Below, one piece after another: positions 56,036 to 64,000 of a stretch of DNA of 64,000 nucleotides. Every line of letters starts with the position of its first letter. Positions within the stretch are counted from its first letter, which is position 1. The stretch comes from Bacteroidales bacterium (GTDB taxonomy: Bacteria > Bacteroidota > Bacteroidia > Bacteroidales > P3), in the NCBI GenBank assembly GCA_017479385.1, contig JAFVCE010000017.1:124001-188000 (forward strand), written 5' to 3'. The notes below the pieces were generated by a model. It searched no databases, was not told the DNA's origin, and was given only the letters and a program-made list of their open reading frames with translations. A program made the translations under genes and the position numbers.

Positions 56036-58057
56036 ATGCCAAAGTGGTTGAGAAACATATTGATAGTCGTTGCTGCAATTATTGCACTTGTGGCTTGCAT
56101 AATGGTGGTTGCCCCACCAATTACCAAGGCATATATCAATAGGTATGGCGAGCAGTTGTTAGGTCGAAAAGTAGAACTTGAAGGATTGAAGCTTAACGTG
56201 TTGAGCGGACATCTGAAGCTTAGCGACTTAACTTTGTATGAAGATGATGGCAAAACTGCATTTGTCTCGTTCGATAAGTTCGATATTAAAGTTAAGCTTC
56301 TTAAACTCCTCAGCCGCGAACTTTATATCAAGCACTTAGGCCTTGATAGCTTAAGTGTTAATTTAGTTCAAGATGGTAGCGACTTCAATTTCAACTCGTT
56401 GGTCAATCATTTCAAGTCCGATAACTCAGAGCCAGACACTACTCCATCCGAGCCGTGGGTGTTGCGCTTCTACGATATTAAAGTTTTGCACGCAAAAGTT
56501 AAGTACAACGACTTGCAGCGCAGCAAGGAGTGGGATGTGCACGATTTGAATATTATGATACCTGGATTCGTGATTGGTACCGACGACGGCAGCGAGGCCG
56601 GCCTAACACTGGCTTTGGCCGATGGTGGAACTCTGAAGATTGACGCTAATGTCGACAAAACTACAAACGACTTCAAGGTCTACGTCGATGTCAGTCAATT
56701 TGCCTTATCAAATCTCAAGGAATACATCTCGCCAGTGCTTAACGTGAGCAACGTTGATGGCGCTGTCGATATTACTGCCTCGGCCACTGGCAACGTGAGC
56801 GACATTGCGAATGCTACGCTCAAAGGTGCGGTCAGAGTTGATAGCGTCATGCTAAAAGGTGTTGAAAATAAATTTATTGCAGGGTTGGATAATTTAATCA
56901 TCGACATAAATCAGATTAATCTTGGAAAAAATATCATCTATGTCAATGAACTCGCTGTCGATGGTTTGCGAGGCACGTTCGAGCGCTACGACGACCACAC
57001 AAACTTTTCGGCTCTGATTCCACAATCAAATTCTGCACCCGACACCACTCTGCTGCAACCATCTGACACATTGTCAGTAACCCAAAGCGAACCCTTAGAC
57101 CTAAAAGTCGGCCATTTCGAGCTAAAGAACAGCCAGTTCACCTATGTAGACCACACATTGCCAGAACCATTCGACATGAAAATTAGCAAAATCCATGCCG
57201 AATCGGAAAACCTCACGCTCGCTGGGCAAAACGCTGCCAAATTGTCAGCCTCGCTGCCAGGTGGAGGCCACCTCTTTGCACGCTGGGCCGGCAGGCTCGA
57301 CGACTGGAAGCAAAACCAAGACCTTACGGCCGTGGTTAAAGGCCTCGATATGAAGCAGTTTAGTCCCTGGCTGCTCTCGTATTTTGGTATGCCTTGCGAC
57401 GATGGCATCTTTGGCTTCACCTCTCACAACACCATAAACAGCAGCGTACTCAGCGGAAATAACAAGATAGACATCTATAACCTCGAGCTCGGCAAACGTC
57501 GTAAAGATGTATCACCACAGTTGAATCTCCCTCTCAAAGCCGCCCTCTACATCCTCAAAGACAAGGACAACAAAATTCTTCTCGACGTACCCATCTCTGG
57601 CAATATAGACAGTCCGGAATTCAACTACATGAAATTAGTATGGAAAACCCTGCAAAACTTGCTAATAAAAGTTGCCACTTCGCCAGCGAGAGCGTTGGGT
57701 AATGCTTTGGGCATTAATACTAACGACCTGACATTCATCGCTATAGACGAGCATCAGCGTGGTTTTTCGTCAGAGCAATATCACCAGTTTGGCGACCTTG
57801 CGAAGATTGCCACATACGACACAACCATCGTCTTGACGTTCGACTTGCAAGTTCCACCAACCGACAACGATACCATTGTGCGATTTCGAAATATGCACAA
57901 CGAGTCGCTCCGCAAATATATGCTCGAGCAAGGCGTGCTCGAAGACCAGATTGTTGTAACCACAACCGAAAGCACCACCCTAAAAAAAAGTGGCTACTCC
58001 ATCACGTCGTCGCTGAAATCGGTCGGCGACATTGAACTCCCCGACGATGAGCTTTGA
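56036..58057 (+). CDS. AsmA/DUF748-like envelope protein
   Basis: 673 aa: one N-terminal transmembrane helix (about 6-27, NILIVVAAIIALVACIMVVA) followed by a long periplasmic beta-rich region. The opening (VELEGLKLNVLSGHLKLSDL, then LYIKHLGLDSLSVNLV) is the AsmA-like repeat pattern of bridge-type lipid-transport proteins, and the DUF748-like part lies at about 300-560. It ends in a long tail without a second membrane helix. It is expected in the inner membrane spanning the periplasm, in phospholipid or LPS homeostasis (family inference). The last 64 bases overlap the convergent MATE gene. Confidence 0.8.
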   Translation: MPKWLRNILIVVAAIIALVACIMVVAPPITKAYINRYGEQLLGRKVELEGLKLNVLSGHLKLSDLTLYEDDGKTAFVSFDKFDIKVKLLKLLSRELYIKHLGLDSLSVNLVQDGSDFNFNSLVNHFKSDNSEPDTTPSEPWVLRFYDIKVLHAKVKYNDLQRSKEWDVHDLNIMIPGFVIGTDDGSEAGLTLALADGGTLKIDANVDKTTNDFKVYVDVSQFALSNLKEYISPVLNVSNVDGAVDITASATGNVSDIANATLKGAVRVDSVMLKGVENKFIAGLDNLIIDINQINLGKNIIYVNELAVDGLRGTFERYDDHTNFSALIPQSNSAPDTTLLQPSDTLSVTQSEPLDLKVGHFELKNSQFTYVDHTLPEPFDMKISKIHAESENLTLAGQNAAKLSASLPGGGHLFARWAGRLDDWKQNQDLTAVVKGLDMKQFSPWLLSYFGMPCDDGIFGFTSHNTINSSVLSGNNKIDIYNLELGKRRKDVSPQLNLPLKAALYILKDKDNKILLDVPISGNIDSPEFNYMKLVWKTLQNLLIKVATSPARALGNALGINTNDLTFIAIDEHQRGFSSEQYHQFGDLAKIATYDTTIVLTFDLQVPPTDNDTIVRFRNMHNESLRKYMLEQGVLEDQIVVTTTESTTLKKSGYSITSSLKSVGDIELPDDEL

Positions 58058-59427
58058 AAACTGGCATAACGCAATTTACGCTCAATCCAGAGGGCGTATG
58101 GTACCGAAAGCAAGAACGTCAAAAAGTCGGCTACCGGTTGAGAAGCCAACACCCCGTCAAGGCCAAAATAGTGAGGCAAGATGAGCACCACTGGTATAAA
58201 GAAAAGCCCTTGTCGCCCCATACTTATCAACGTCGAACGAAAAGTCATACGAATGTTCTGAAAGAGCATATTAGTGGTTGTTGACAAGCCAATGAGTGGA
58301 AAGGTAATGCATTGCCAACGTAGGGCTTTCGTACCAATATCGACAAGGGTTGCGTCTTCGCTTCGGAACAGCATTATGATGTTCGGGGCGAATAGGTAAC
58401 CACATACAGAGATGACAAGCAAAAACAGTGTAGATACTTCGAGTGCAAAAAGATAGGACTCCCTCACTCTACCATAAAGTCTGGCTCCATAATTGAAGCC
58501 ACTTACGGGTTGGAACCCTTGACAGAAACCGAGTACGACGCTAAAAGCAAACATCATTGTGCGTGTAACCACGGCAAAGGCAGCCACCGTTGAGGCTTCT
58601 TCGCCAGGAGCTGCCCACTTCGCAGCCGCATAGTTGAGACAAATGGCCGCAATACAGTTGAAAGCTTGGCGGCAAAGCGAAGGTAACCCACCACGAAATA
58701 TTTCGTAATAGTTGTGCCAAGTGGGCCTGAAAGAAGCTAAGCGAATGCGGACGCTATCGGCTCGCATAGTGCCACGAAGCAACAAGCACCACGAAAACAG
58801 TTGACTCAAAGCCGTGGCCAGCGATGCTCCAGTTACCCCCATATCGAGGACGAAAATAAACAATGGGTCGAGCACAATGTTGAGGACTGCACCCGACGTT
58901 ATCCCAATCATGGCAAAGCGTGCATTGCCCTGTAATCGCAGTTGGTTGTTCAGTGTTAGGGCCGACATCATGAATGGCGAAGCCAAGACGATGTAGCGAA
59001 GGTAGTCGCACGCACTCGGAACAACGTCGGCTGTTGCACCGAGTAGGACCGCCAACGAGGGCAGCCATATTGTGCAGAGAATGGCAGCGACGACACCGAT
59101 AATTATAGGTGTAAAAAAGCCTGTCGAAGCCATCTCTGTAGCGTCGTCGTAGCGTCGTGCGCCAAGTGCGCGCGAGATGTGATTGCCAGAGCCGTGGCCA
59201 AAGAAGAAGCCAACGGCTTGGATGAAAGTCATATAGGCAAACGAAATTCCTATGCCAGCGGTGGCTTCGGTAGAGAGATGGCCCACGAAGGCGGCATCGG
59301 CAATATTGTAGAATGCTGTCACCACCATACTGATAATGGTTGGCAGTGCCAGCTGGACAACCAAACGCTTGACAGGCGTTTGTGTCATCAATGTGCGCTT
59401 TGCTTCAAGACCCTCGTTGACAGGCAT
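57994..59427 (-). CDS. MATE family efflux transporter (second copy)
   Basis: 477 aa, about 12 transmembrane helices. The N-terminus (TPVKRLVVQLALPTIISMVV and YNIADAAFVGHLSTEATAGI) and FFGHGSGNHISRALGARR match the MATE fold. It is only distantly similar to the MATE at 694-2100, so not a recent duplication. The C-terminal tail beyond residue 455 (SFQSSSSGSSMSPTDFSD) is Ser-rich and lies in the region overlapping the AsmA-like gene, so it may be a stop-shifted extension. It starts eight bases after the HtrA protease stop, in the same unit. The substrate is unknown. Confidence 0.88.
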   Translation of the reverse strand: MPVNEGLEAKRTLMTQTPVKRLVVQLALPTIISMVVTAFYNIADAAFVGHLSTEATAGIGISFAYMTFIQAVGFFFGHGSGNHISRALGARRYDDATEMASTGFFTPIIIGVVAAILCTIWLPSLAVLLGATADVVPSACDYLRYIVLASPFMMSALTLNNQLRLQGNARFAMIGITSGAVLNIVLDPLFIFVLDMGVTGASLATALSQLFSWCLLLRGTMRADSVRIRLASFRPTWHNYYEIFRGGLPSLCRQAFNCIAAICLNYAAAKWAAPGEEASTVAAFAVVTRTMMFAFSVVLGFCQGFQPVSGFNYGARLYGRVRESYLFALEVSTLFLLVISVCGYLFAPNIIMLFRSEDATLVDIGTKALRWQCITFPLIGLSTTTNMLFQNIRMTFRSTLISMGRQGLFFIPVVLILPHYFGLDGVLASQPVADFLTFLLSVPYALWIERKLRYASFQSSSSGSSMSPTDFSDDVME

Positions 59428-59435
59428 TTACGTCG

Positions 59436-60503
59436 TTACTTGCGGACTATGGCTGTGGTTCCTTTAAGGTTGAGGAGTGTCACCATGACAGTATTGGCAC
59501 GGTTATTGCGTATGTATTTTACCTTGATGACGTCGCCAGGACTGAAACGCCCCAGTTCTTCCATCATCTCGGCAAAGGTGCTGACCTCGACCCCTTCTAT
59601 TTCGGTGATGATGTCGCCAGTGGTCATGCCAGCAGTTGCGGCGGCTCCTGTTTGAGCCATCCGGGCAATGTAAAGACCTTTGGTTTGGTCTGAGCCAAGC
59701 TCGGAAGCCATACGCGGCGTGAGTTCTAACACATTGACGCCCAAATAAGCACGTTGCACGTAGCCATAGCGCCGCAGGTCGCTGGCCACCTTCGAGGCGA
59801 GGTTTGAGGGTATGGCAAACGAGTAGCCGATGTAGTTGCCGTTGCCAGAGGCGATGGCGGTGATGATGCCGATAAGTTTGGCTTCGGCATTGACAAGGGC
59901 TCCGCCCGAATTGCCCGAATTGACGGCTGCGTCGGTTTGGAGAAACGACTCGATGGGGCTCTCCAATCCGCCAGGGTTCTCGATGATATTCATATTGCGA
60001 GCCTTGGCGCTAATGATGCCAGCCGTGACGGTGGATGTAAGGTTGAATGGGTTGCCGATGGCCAGCACAGGCTCGCCAATACGAACCGCGTCGCTATTGC
60101 CAAACTCGATGAAAGCGAGGTCGTTGGCCTCGATTTTTATGACGGCCAAGTCGGTGGCTGGGTCGTTGCCCACAAGGCGGGCAGGCAGTTCTCGGCGGTC
60201 GTTGAGGGTGACGCTGATGCGCTCGGCATCCTGAACCACGTGGTTGTTGGTAAGGATGTAACCATCGGCAGTGATTATGACGCCCGAGCCGTAGGCGCTA
60301 TAGGTCTGGCGCTGAAGCCCCTGGTTGATTATCATGCCGAAAAACGACTGGTAGAGCGGGGTGAGTTTGGTCATCTCGGTTTTGATGTGAACCACGCCGT
60401 CGATTGTTTGGGCGGCAACATCGGTGAAGTCGGTTTGGCGCTGCGCACACGACATTTGTGTGAGGCATAAAGCAGCGATGAGTATGCAGATATATCGTTT
60501 CAT
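59436..60503 (-). CDS. HtrA/Deg-type periplasmic serine protease
   Basis: 355 aa: signal peptide with a possible lipobox (LCLTQMSC, Cys19), a trypsin-like domain (about 30-250) and one PDZ domain (about 255-345; ARMAQTGAAATAGMTTGDI and TEIEGVEVSTFAEMMEELGRF). The catalytic triad is His88 (ILTNNHVVQDA), Asp118 (ATDLAVIKIEA) and Ser199 (NSGNSGGALVN). One PDZ, as in DegS, rather than two as in DegP. It acts in envelope protein quality control and could cleave an anti-sigma factor such as the one at 26133-26456 (speculative). It leads a unit with the MATE gene. Confidence 0.92.
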   Translation of the reverse strand: MKRYICILIAALCLTQMSCAQRQTDFTDVAAQTIDGVVHIKTEMTKLTPLYQSFFGMIINQGLQRQTYSAYGSGVIITADGYILTNNHVVQDAERISVTLNDRRELPARLVGNDPATDLAVIKIEANDLAFIEFGNSDAVRIGEPVLAIGNPFNLTSTVTAGIISAKARNMNIIENPGGLESPIESFLQTDAAVNSGNSGGALVNAEAKLIGIITAIASGNGNYIGYSFAIPSNLASKVASDLRRYGYVQRAYLGVNVLELTPRMASELGSDQTKGLYIARMAQTGAAATAGMTTGDIITEIEGVEVSTFAEMMEELGRFSPGDVIKVKYIRNNRANTVMVTLLNLKGTTAIVRK

Positions 60504-60559
60504 ATAAAAAATAACAGCAAAAAAGAAAAAATATTGTGTGCAATTCGAAAAAAAAGTTG

Positions 60560-60567
60560 TAAATTTG
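60560..60567 (+). promoter_or_regulatory. -7 element of the glycosyltransferase unit
   Basis: TAAATTTG at 60560-60567, ten bases before the glycosyltransferase start codon at 60577, in a 73-base divergent gap. The short distance implies a very short or nearly leaderless 5' end. Confidence 0.55.
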
Positions 60568-60576
60568 CAAATTGTT

Positions 60577-61692
60577 ATGAAGGTAGTAATTCTTGGACCA
60601 GCACACCCCTACCGCGGCGGAATTGCCGCATTCAGCGAGCGCTTGGCCGCTGAATATCAGGCCGAAGGCAACGACGTAAAAATCGTTACTTTCACCCTGC
60701 AGTACCCTTCGTTTCTTTTCCCAGGCAAGACCCAGATGAGCACAACCGAACCTCCCGCCAGCCTCGACATTAGTAGAATGCTCAGTTCGGTCAACCCCAT
60801 CACATGGTGCCGCACAGGCCGCGCCATTGCCAAAATGAAGCCCGACCTGCTCGTCGTTCAATATTGGATGCCTTTCATGGCCCCCGCCATGGGCGTTGTG
60901 GCGCGCATTGTGCGCCGCAGCGGGACAAAGGTGGTATCGGTGGTTCACAATATGCTGCCCCACGAGCGTCACTTCTTCGACAAACCGCTGGCAAAATATT
61001 TTGTTCGCTCTATCGATGGCGTAGTGGCTATGTCGCACCTGACAGTTGACGAGTTGCACGAGCTGGACAACACGAAGCGACACGTCCTCTCCCCTCACCC
61101 AATCTACGACCACTATGGCGCCATCGTGCCACGCGATGAGGCTATAACCCACCTGCAGCTCGACCCCTCGAGTCGCTATCTGCTTTTCTTTGGGTTTGTG
61201 CGCGGATATAAAGGACTTGATTTACTGCTTCAAGCCATGGCAGATAAGAGATTGACCGATAGGAATTTGAAGCTAATCGTTGCAGGCGAGTTCTACGACG
61301 ACCCGCAACCCTACCTCGACCAAATTCAGAACCTCGGACTTGCCGACCGTGTGGCTTTATTCAACGACTATATTGCCGACAACGAGGTGAGCAACTACTT
61401 CTGCGCGGCCGACGCCGTTGTTCTTCCCTATCGCAGCGCCACTCAAAGCGGCATTACGCAAATAGCCATGCACTTTGCGAAGCCCATGATTGTTACCAAC
61501 GTCGGAGGGCTGCCCGACATCGTGAAACACGAAGTTACCGGCCTCGTTACCCAGCCCGACGCCGATTCTATTGCCTCGACCATTGCCAACTACTATGACC
61601 GCGACCTGCAGCAAACTCTCGCTGCCGGTGTGGCCAACGAAAAAGACCTATACACTTGGGATAAGATGGTTCGCGCCATCGAAACACTCTGA
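60577..61692 (+). CDS. GT4-like glycosyltransferase
   Basis: 371 aa with the GT-B fold. The start at 60577 (MKVVILGPAHPYRGGIAAFS) is preferred over an in-frame codon at 60538 that would lie upstream of the promoter. N-terminal Rossmann motif GPAHPYRGG; C-terminal half with FGFVRGYKGLDLLLQAM (about 200-216) and the nucleotide-sugar region ADAVVLPYRSATQSGITQIA (about 282-301), with VGGLPDIVKHEVTGL. Probably a cell-surface glycan or LPS transferase; donor and acceptor unknown. The next gene is a GmhB-type phosphatase 17 bases downstream. Confidence 0.88.
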   Translation: MKVVILGPAHPYRGGIAAFSERLAAEYQAEGNDVKIVTFTLQYPSFLFPGKTQMSTTEPPASLDISRMLSSVNPITWCRTGRAIAKMKPDLLVVQYWMPFMAPAMGVVARIVRRSGTKVVSVVHNMLPHERHFFDKPLAKYFVRSIDGVVAMSHLTVDELHELDNTKRHVLSPHPIYDHYGAIVPRDEAITHLQLDPSSRYLLFFGFVRGYKGLDLLLQAMADKRLTDRNLKLIVAGEFYDDPQPYLDQIQNLGLADRVALFNDYIADNEVSNYFCAADAVVLPYRSATQSGITQIAMHFAKPMIVTNVGGLPDIVKHEVTGLVTQPDADSIASTIANYYDRDLQQTLAAGVANEKDLYTWDKMVRAIETL

Positions 61693-61709
61693 CAACCATA
61701 TATTTAGAT

Positions 61710-62270
61710 ATGAAACGACGCACGTATATAGAAACAGGAGGGTCGCTATTCCTCGACCGCGATGGGGTGATAAACAGACTTCTCGTCGACTCATACGTGC
61801 TCAACGCCGACCAGTTAGTGTTGGAACCAGGTGCCGTCGAAGCTATCGCGCTCTGCAACAAGTTGTTCCGCCACGTTTTTGTAGTCACCAACCAGTCGTG
61901 TATTGGCAAAGGGTTGACAACTTTAGACGAGCTACAGCGCATACACAGCAAACTAATTGCCGAAGTCGAAGCCGCTGGTGGCCACATAGACCACATCTAC
62001 GCCTGCTACGACACCTCGACCGCACCCGGCCCCTATCGCAAACCCAACATCGGTATGGCGCTCCAAGCCCGACGCGACTTCGTTGGCGTGAAACTGCGCA
62101 AATCTGTGATGGTGGGCGATACCTACAACGATATGCTTTTCGGCTATCGATGCCGAATGCAGACGGTGCTCATTGGGCACCACGACGTCGAGGCCGCGGC
62201 CAACCCGCACCTTGTCGACTTTGCTTTCCCGTCGCTCGCCGACTTCGCTGCGAGCTTGCAACAAAACTGA
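61710..62270 (+). CDS. HAD-IIIA phosphatase (D-glycero-manno-heptose 1,7-bisphosphate 7-phosphatase type)
   Basis: 186 aa. HAD motif I LFLDRDGVINRLL, motif II VFVVTNQSCIGKGLTT, motif III with YRKPNIGMALQA and motif IV MVGDTYNDMLFG. This pattern, including the N-terminal extension and the RDGVIN segment, fits GmhB or histidinol-phosphate-type HAD enzymes. Beside a glycosyltransferase, heptose precursor synthesis for LPS is the most likely role. The gene order GT4-HAD-esterase is compact. Confidence 0.82.
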   Translation: MKRRTYIETGGSLFLDRDGVINRLLVDSYVLNADQLVLEPGAVEAIALCNKLFRHVFVVTNQSCIGKGLTTLDELQRIHSKLIAEVEAAGGHIDHIYACYDTSTAPGPYRKPNIGMALQARRDFVGVKLRKSVMVGDTYNDMLFGYRCRMQTVLIGHHDVEAAANPHLVDFAFPSLADFAASLQQN

Positions 62271-62290
62271 ATGCCAAAATCCGTTTACCA

Positions 62291-63226
62291 ATGAAACGCC
62301 AAATTGCAACCCTCATGGCCGTGCTGGCCACCTTGTGCGCCCTCGCCCAACAAACCTACCAATATGTCACGCGCAACGACTCTACGCACCTGCTGCTCGA
62401 CGTCTACCGTCCGGCCAACCCTCGCGCCGACCACGCCTGTGTGCTCTATATGTTTGGCGGAGGCTTCTACCTCGGCGAGCGCAACAGCGAGCACGTGGTG
62501 CTGGGATGCCAGCGGTTGGCCGACCGCGGATTTACCGTTGTTTCTATCGATTACCGCCTCGGTCTGCGCGATGCCGACCTCGCCAAAGCCAACCTTTTTA
62601 ACGTCCACTCCTATTTCGAAAATGCCGTGAGCGTAGCCGTCCAGGATTGCTCGGCCGCTATAGCTTGGATTTGCAACCATGCCGACGAACTGGCCATCGA
62701 CACATCTCACATAATCCTCACCGGCAACAGCGCTGGCGCCATCTCGGTGTTGCAAACCGACTACTGCCGTGCCAACTCGTTGCCCGACGCGGCAGAGTTG
62801 CCACAGTCGTTCAAACCCCTCGCCGTGGTGCCATACGCGGGCGGAATCATCTGCCGCAACAGCAAGTTGCACTATGCCACAGAGCCGGCACCAACCTGCT
62901 TCTTCCACGGCACGGCCGACCGCATTGTGAACTATAAACGCCTGCGCTCGTCGCTCTCCACATCGCAGTTCGGAGCCGACCGTGTGGCCAAAGAGTTCAG
63001 CCGTAAGGGCTTTGACCACTGGGTGTTGCGCTTCGATGGACTTGGCCACGAGGTGGCCAGCTACTTGCCCTATACCATCGAGGAGTTTGTAGCCTTTGTC
63101 GATGCCGTAGAGGCCGGTCGCCACATGGACTACGACGCTCACTGCACCGACAGCCGTTTTGTCCCGACCGAGTGGAGCAAGCGCACCGTTTTCGACCTCT
63201 ATCTGCGCAACAACGTAGCCAACTAA
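62291..63226 (+). CDS. Secreted alpha/beta-hydrolase (carboxylesterase/BD-FAE type)
   Basis: 311 aa. Signal peptide (RQIATLMAVLATLCALAQ, cut near residue 20). Oxyanion motif MFGGGFYLG (54-62) and nucleophile GNSAG with Ser147 are the HGGG/GxSxG features of the carboxylesterase and xylan/feruloyl esterase family; the catalytic Asp and His are probably near TADRIVN and GLGHEV. Start at 62291 from the signal peptide; a longer open frame upstream overlaps the phosphatase gene and is rejected. It is probably a periplasmic or secreted deacylase of glycans. It follows the phosphatase gene by 20 bases. Confidence 0.85.
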   Translation: MKRQIATLMAVLATLCALAQQTYQYVTRNDSTHLLLDVYRPANPRADHACVLYMFGGGFYLGERNSEHVVLGCQRLADRGFTVVSIDYRLGLRDADLAKANLFNVHSYFENAVSVAVQDCSAAIAWICNHADELAIDTSHIILTGNSAGAISVLQTDYCRANSLPDAAELPQSFKPLAVVPYAGGIICRNSKLHYATEPAPTCFFHGTADRIVNYKRLRSSLSTSQFGADRVAKEFSRKGFDHWVLRFDGLGHEVASYLPYTIEEFVAFVDAVEAGRHMDYDAHCTDSRFVPTEWSKRTVFDLYLRNNVAN

Positions 63227-63337
63227 ACGGGCAGCCTTCCCTATTTTTTCGACCTTTATTTACACTCTGTTCGGCCACCCATCGACAGTGGTTCTATGTG
63301 TCGACGGATGGGAAAGTTATCAACAATGTTTATTCCT

Positions 63338-63381
63338 CGACCTCAACACGACCTCAACACGACCTTAATACGACCCTAACC
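63338..63381 (+). repeat. Dispersed 11-bp tandem repeat, locus G (4 units)
   Basis: CGACCTCAACA twice, then CGACCTTAATA and CGACCCTAACC, all in register. The palindrome CTGAAATTCAG follows at 63420-63430, embedded in the terminator. It lies in the convergent gap between the esterase and alaS. Confidence 0.88.
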
Positions 63382-63404
63382 CATCTAAGACTCTAAAAAT
63401 CAAT

Positions 63405-63445
63405 ATAATACATAAAGCACTGAAATTCAGTGCTTTATGTATTAT
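63405..63445. terminator. Bidirectional terminator hairpin between the esterase and alaS
   Basis: A 20-bp perfect inverted repeat (63405-63424 with 63426-63445; centre CACTGAAATTCAGTG). The AT-rich arms with A- and T-runs at the flanks suit termination in both directions for these convergent genes. Confidence 0.8.
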
Positions 63446-63469
63446 TCAAAAAAGTTATTAACAATAGAG

Positions 63470-64000
63470 TTAGCCAAGCATGGCCACGGCAGCCTCGACG
63501 GCTTTTTGCAAACCGTCGATGTTGCGACCACCAGCGGTTGCAAAGTGTGCCTGACCGCCACCGCCGCCCTGGATTTCGCGGCCCGCGGTTCGTACCATCT
63601 GGCCAGCATTGGCGCCTGAATCTACACGGTTCTGACCTAAAACGATGAGCAACGACGGCTTTTGACCATAGGTGCTACCAAGCACAAGGGCCATATCGGG
63701 ATGTTGGTTGCGGAGTTGTACAAGACTGTCTTTCATAACGTTTAGGTCGAAGTCTACCACCTCGGCAACCGTAGTCTGTGTTGCAAAACGGTCGGCATAG
63801 GTTTTGGCTACGGCTGCAGCCTGGGCTTGCTGGAAAGCTTCGATTTTCGAGCGCAGTGCTGCGTTCTCCTCTTGCAGCTTGGCCACAGCAACAGCAATGT
63901 CTTTCGGATTCTTGAGTGCTTCGCGGAGGACTTCGAGTTGGTCTTGAAGAGAGTCGACATATTGTTCTGCTTGCCAGCCTGTTATGGCCTCGATGCGACG
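63470..64000 (-). CDS. alaS: Alanyl-tRNA synthetase, C-terminal part (runs off the window)
   Basis: Only the last 176 codons are in the window. Near the right edge the frame reads RRIEAITGWQAEQYV, the conserved RRIEA-G segment at the junction of the editing domain, followed by a coiled-coil (EVLREALKNPKDIAVAVAKL) and the C-terminal DHHA1 domain with the Gly-rich GREIQGGGGGQAHFATAGG that binds the tRNA elbow. The catalytic and editing domains lie to the right, outside. The stop is TTA at 63470-63472 read on the minus strand. Confidence 0.95.
   Translation of the reverse strand, partial: RRIEAITGWQAEQYVDSLQDQLEVLREALKNPKDIAVAVAKLQEENAALRSKIEAFQQAQAAAVAKTYADRFATQTTVAEVVDFDLNVMKDSLVQLRNQHPDMALVLGSTYGQKPSLLIVLGQNRVDSGANAGQMVRTAGREIQGGGGGQAHFATAGGRNIDGLQKAVEAAVAMLG

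Noticed and set aside
61571-62290. Long frame that would extend the esterase upstream
   Set aside because: It overlaps the glycosyltransferase end and the phosphatase gene out of frame; the signal peptide at 62291 marks the real start.
1-64000. CRISPR arrays, tRNAs, rRNAs, complete IS elements
   Set aside because: No spaced direct repeats of CRISPR type, no cloverleaf sequence and no transposase were recognised in any frame.

Overview
The window looks like chromosomal DNA of an uncultured or unnamed member of the Bacteroidales. The evidence is the gene content (DUF3276/PUR-alpha, DUF4491 and DUF5683 proteins, a CarboxypepD_reg-like envelope protein, a BspA-type leucine-rich repeat protein with a T9SS-like tail, ATP-dependent PEP carboxykinase beside pyruvate phosphate dikinase) and the promoters, which repeatedly show the Bacteroidetes sigma-A pattern (-7 TAnnTTTG, sometimes with a TTTG-like -33 element) in place of an E. 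coli -10 box. No tRNA, rRNA, CRISPR array, complete insertion sequence or prophage was recognised.

Layout. 1-3.3 kb (minus): the start of a lipoprotein, RNase P RNA, a MATE exporter and an M20 amidohydrolase. 3.4-5.9 kb (plus): a SAM-II-like riboswitch leading into metK, a DUF4491 membrane protein and pdxJ, joined by ATGA overlaps. 6.2-12.8 kb (minus): an accessory island resembling a restriction or anti-phage locus. In transcription order it has a WYL regulator behind a cluster of TGAC/GTCA half-sites, a 24-codon ORF, an SF2 helicase, a 118-aa protein sharing a domain with the helicase tail, a decayed DUF262 fragment, a promoter with an inverted-repeat-rich leader, an EcoRI-type adenine methyltransferase and a DUF262-HNH nuclease. 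13-21.6 kb: pepP, clpC, gyrA and a secreted TPR protein.

22.2-52.7 kb is one long run of minus-strand genes. In transcription order it holds ppdK, pckA, the BspA-like protein and gcvP; a cysteine-rich lipoprotein with a thioredoxin-like lipoprotein; a beta-barrel protein; an ABC exporter coupled to a leucyl aminopeptidase; pdxA-polA; a CyuA-type desulfidase; DUF3276-parA-parB-DUF5683; exbB-exbD-tonB; an S4-domain protein; an ECF sigma/anti-sigma/Spy-like module; typA; and a CarboxypepD_reg protein. 53-64 kb: an NapH/NapG-like iron-sulfur membrane protein with a Tat-exported iron-sulfur aldo/keto reductase, an AsmA-like protein, a second MATE exporter, an HtrA protease, a glycosyltransferase-HAD phosphatase-esterase run, and the 3' part of alaS.

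Metabolically the window couples PEP/pyruvate/oxaloacetate interconversion (ppdK, pckA), glycine cleavage (gcvP), SAM synthesis (metK) and two steps of pyridoxal phosphate synthesis (pdxJ, pdxA). The two least expected observations are a dispersed repeat family built from 11-bp units of the type CGACCTYAAYM (seven loci, about 27 units, mostly between convergent genes and often followed by a small palindrome) and the 6-kb island with signs of recent rearrangement. Function calls come from reading motifs and remembered family features; no database search was run.
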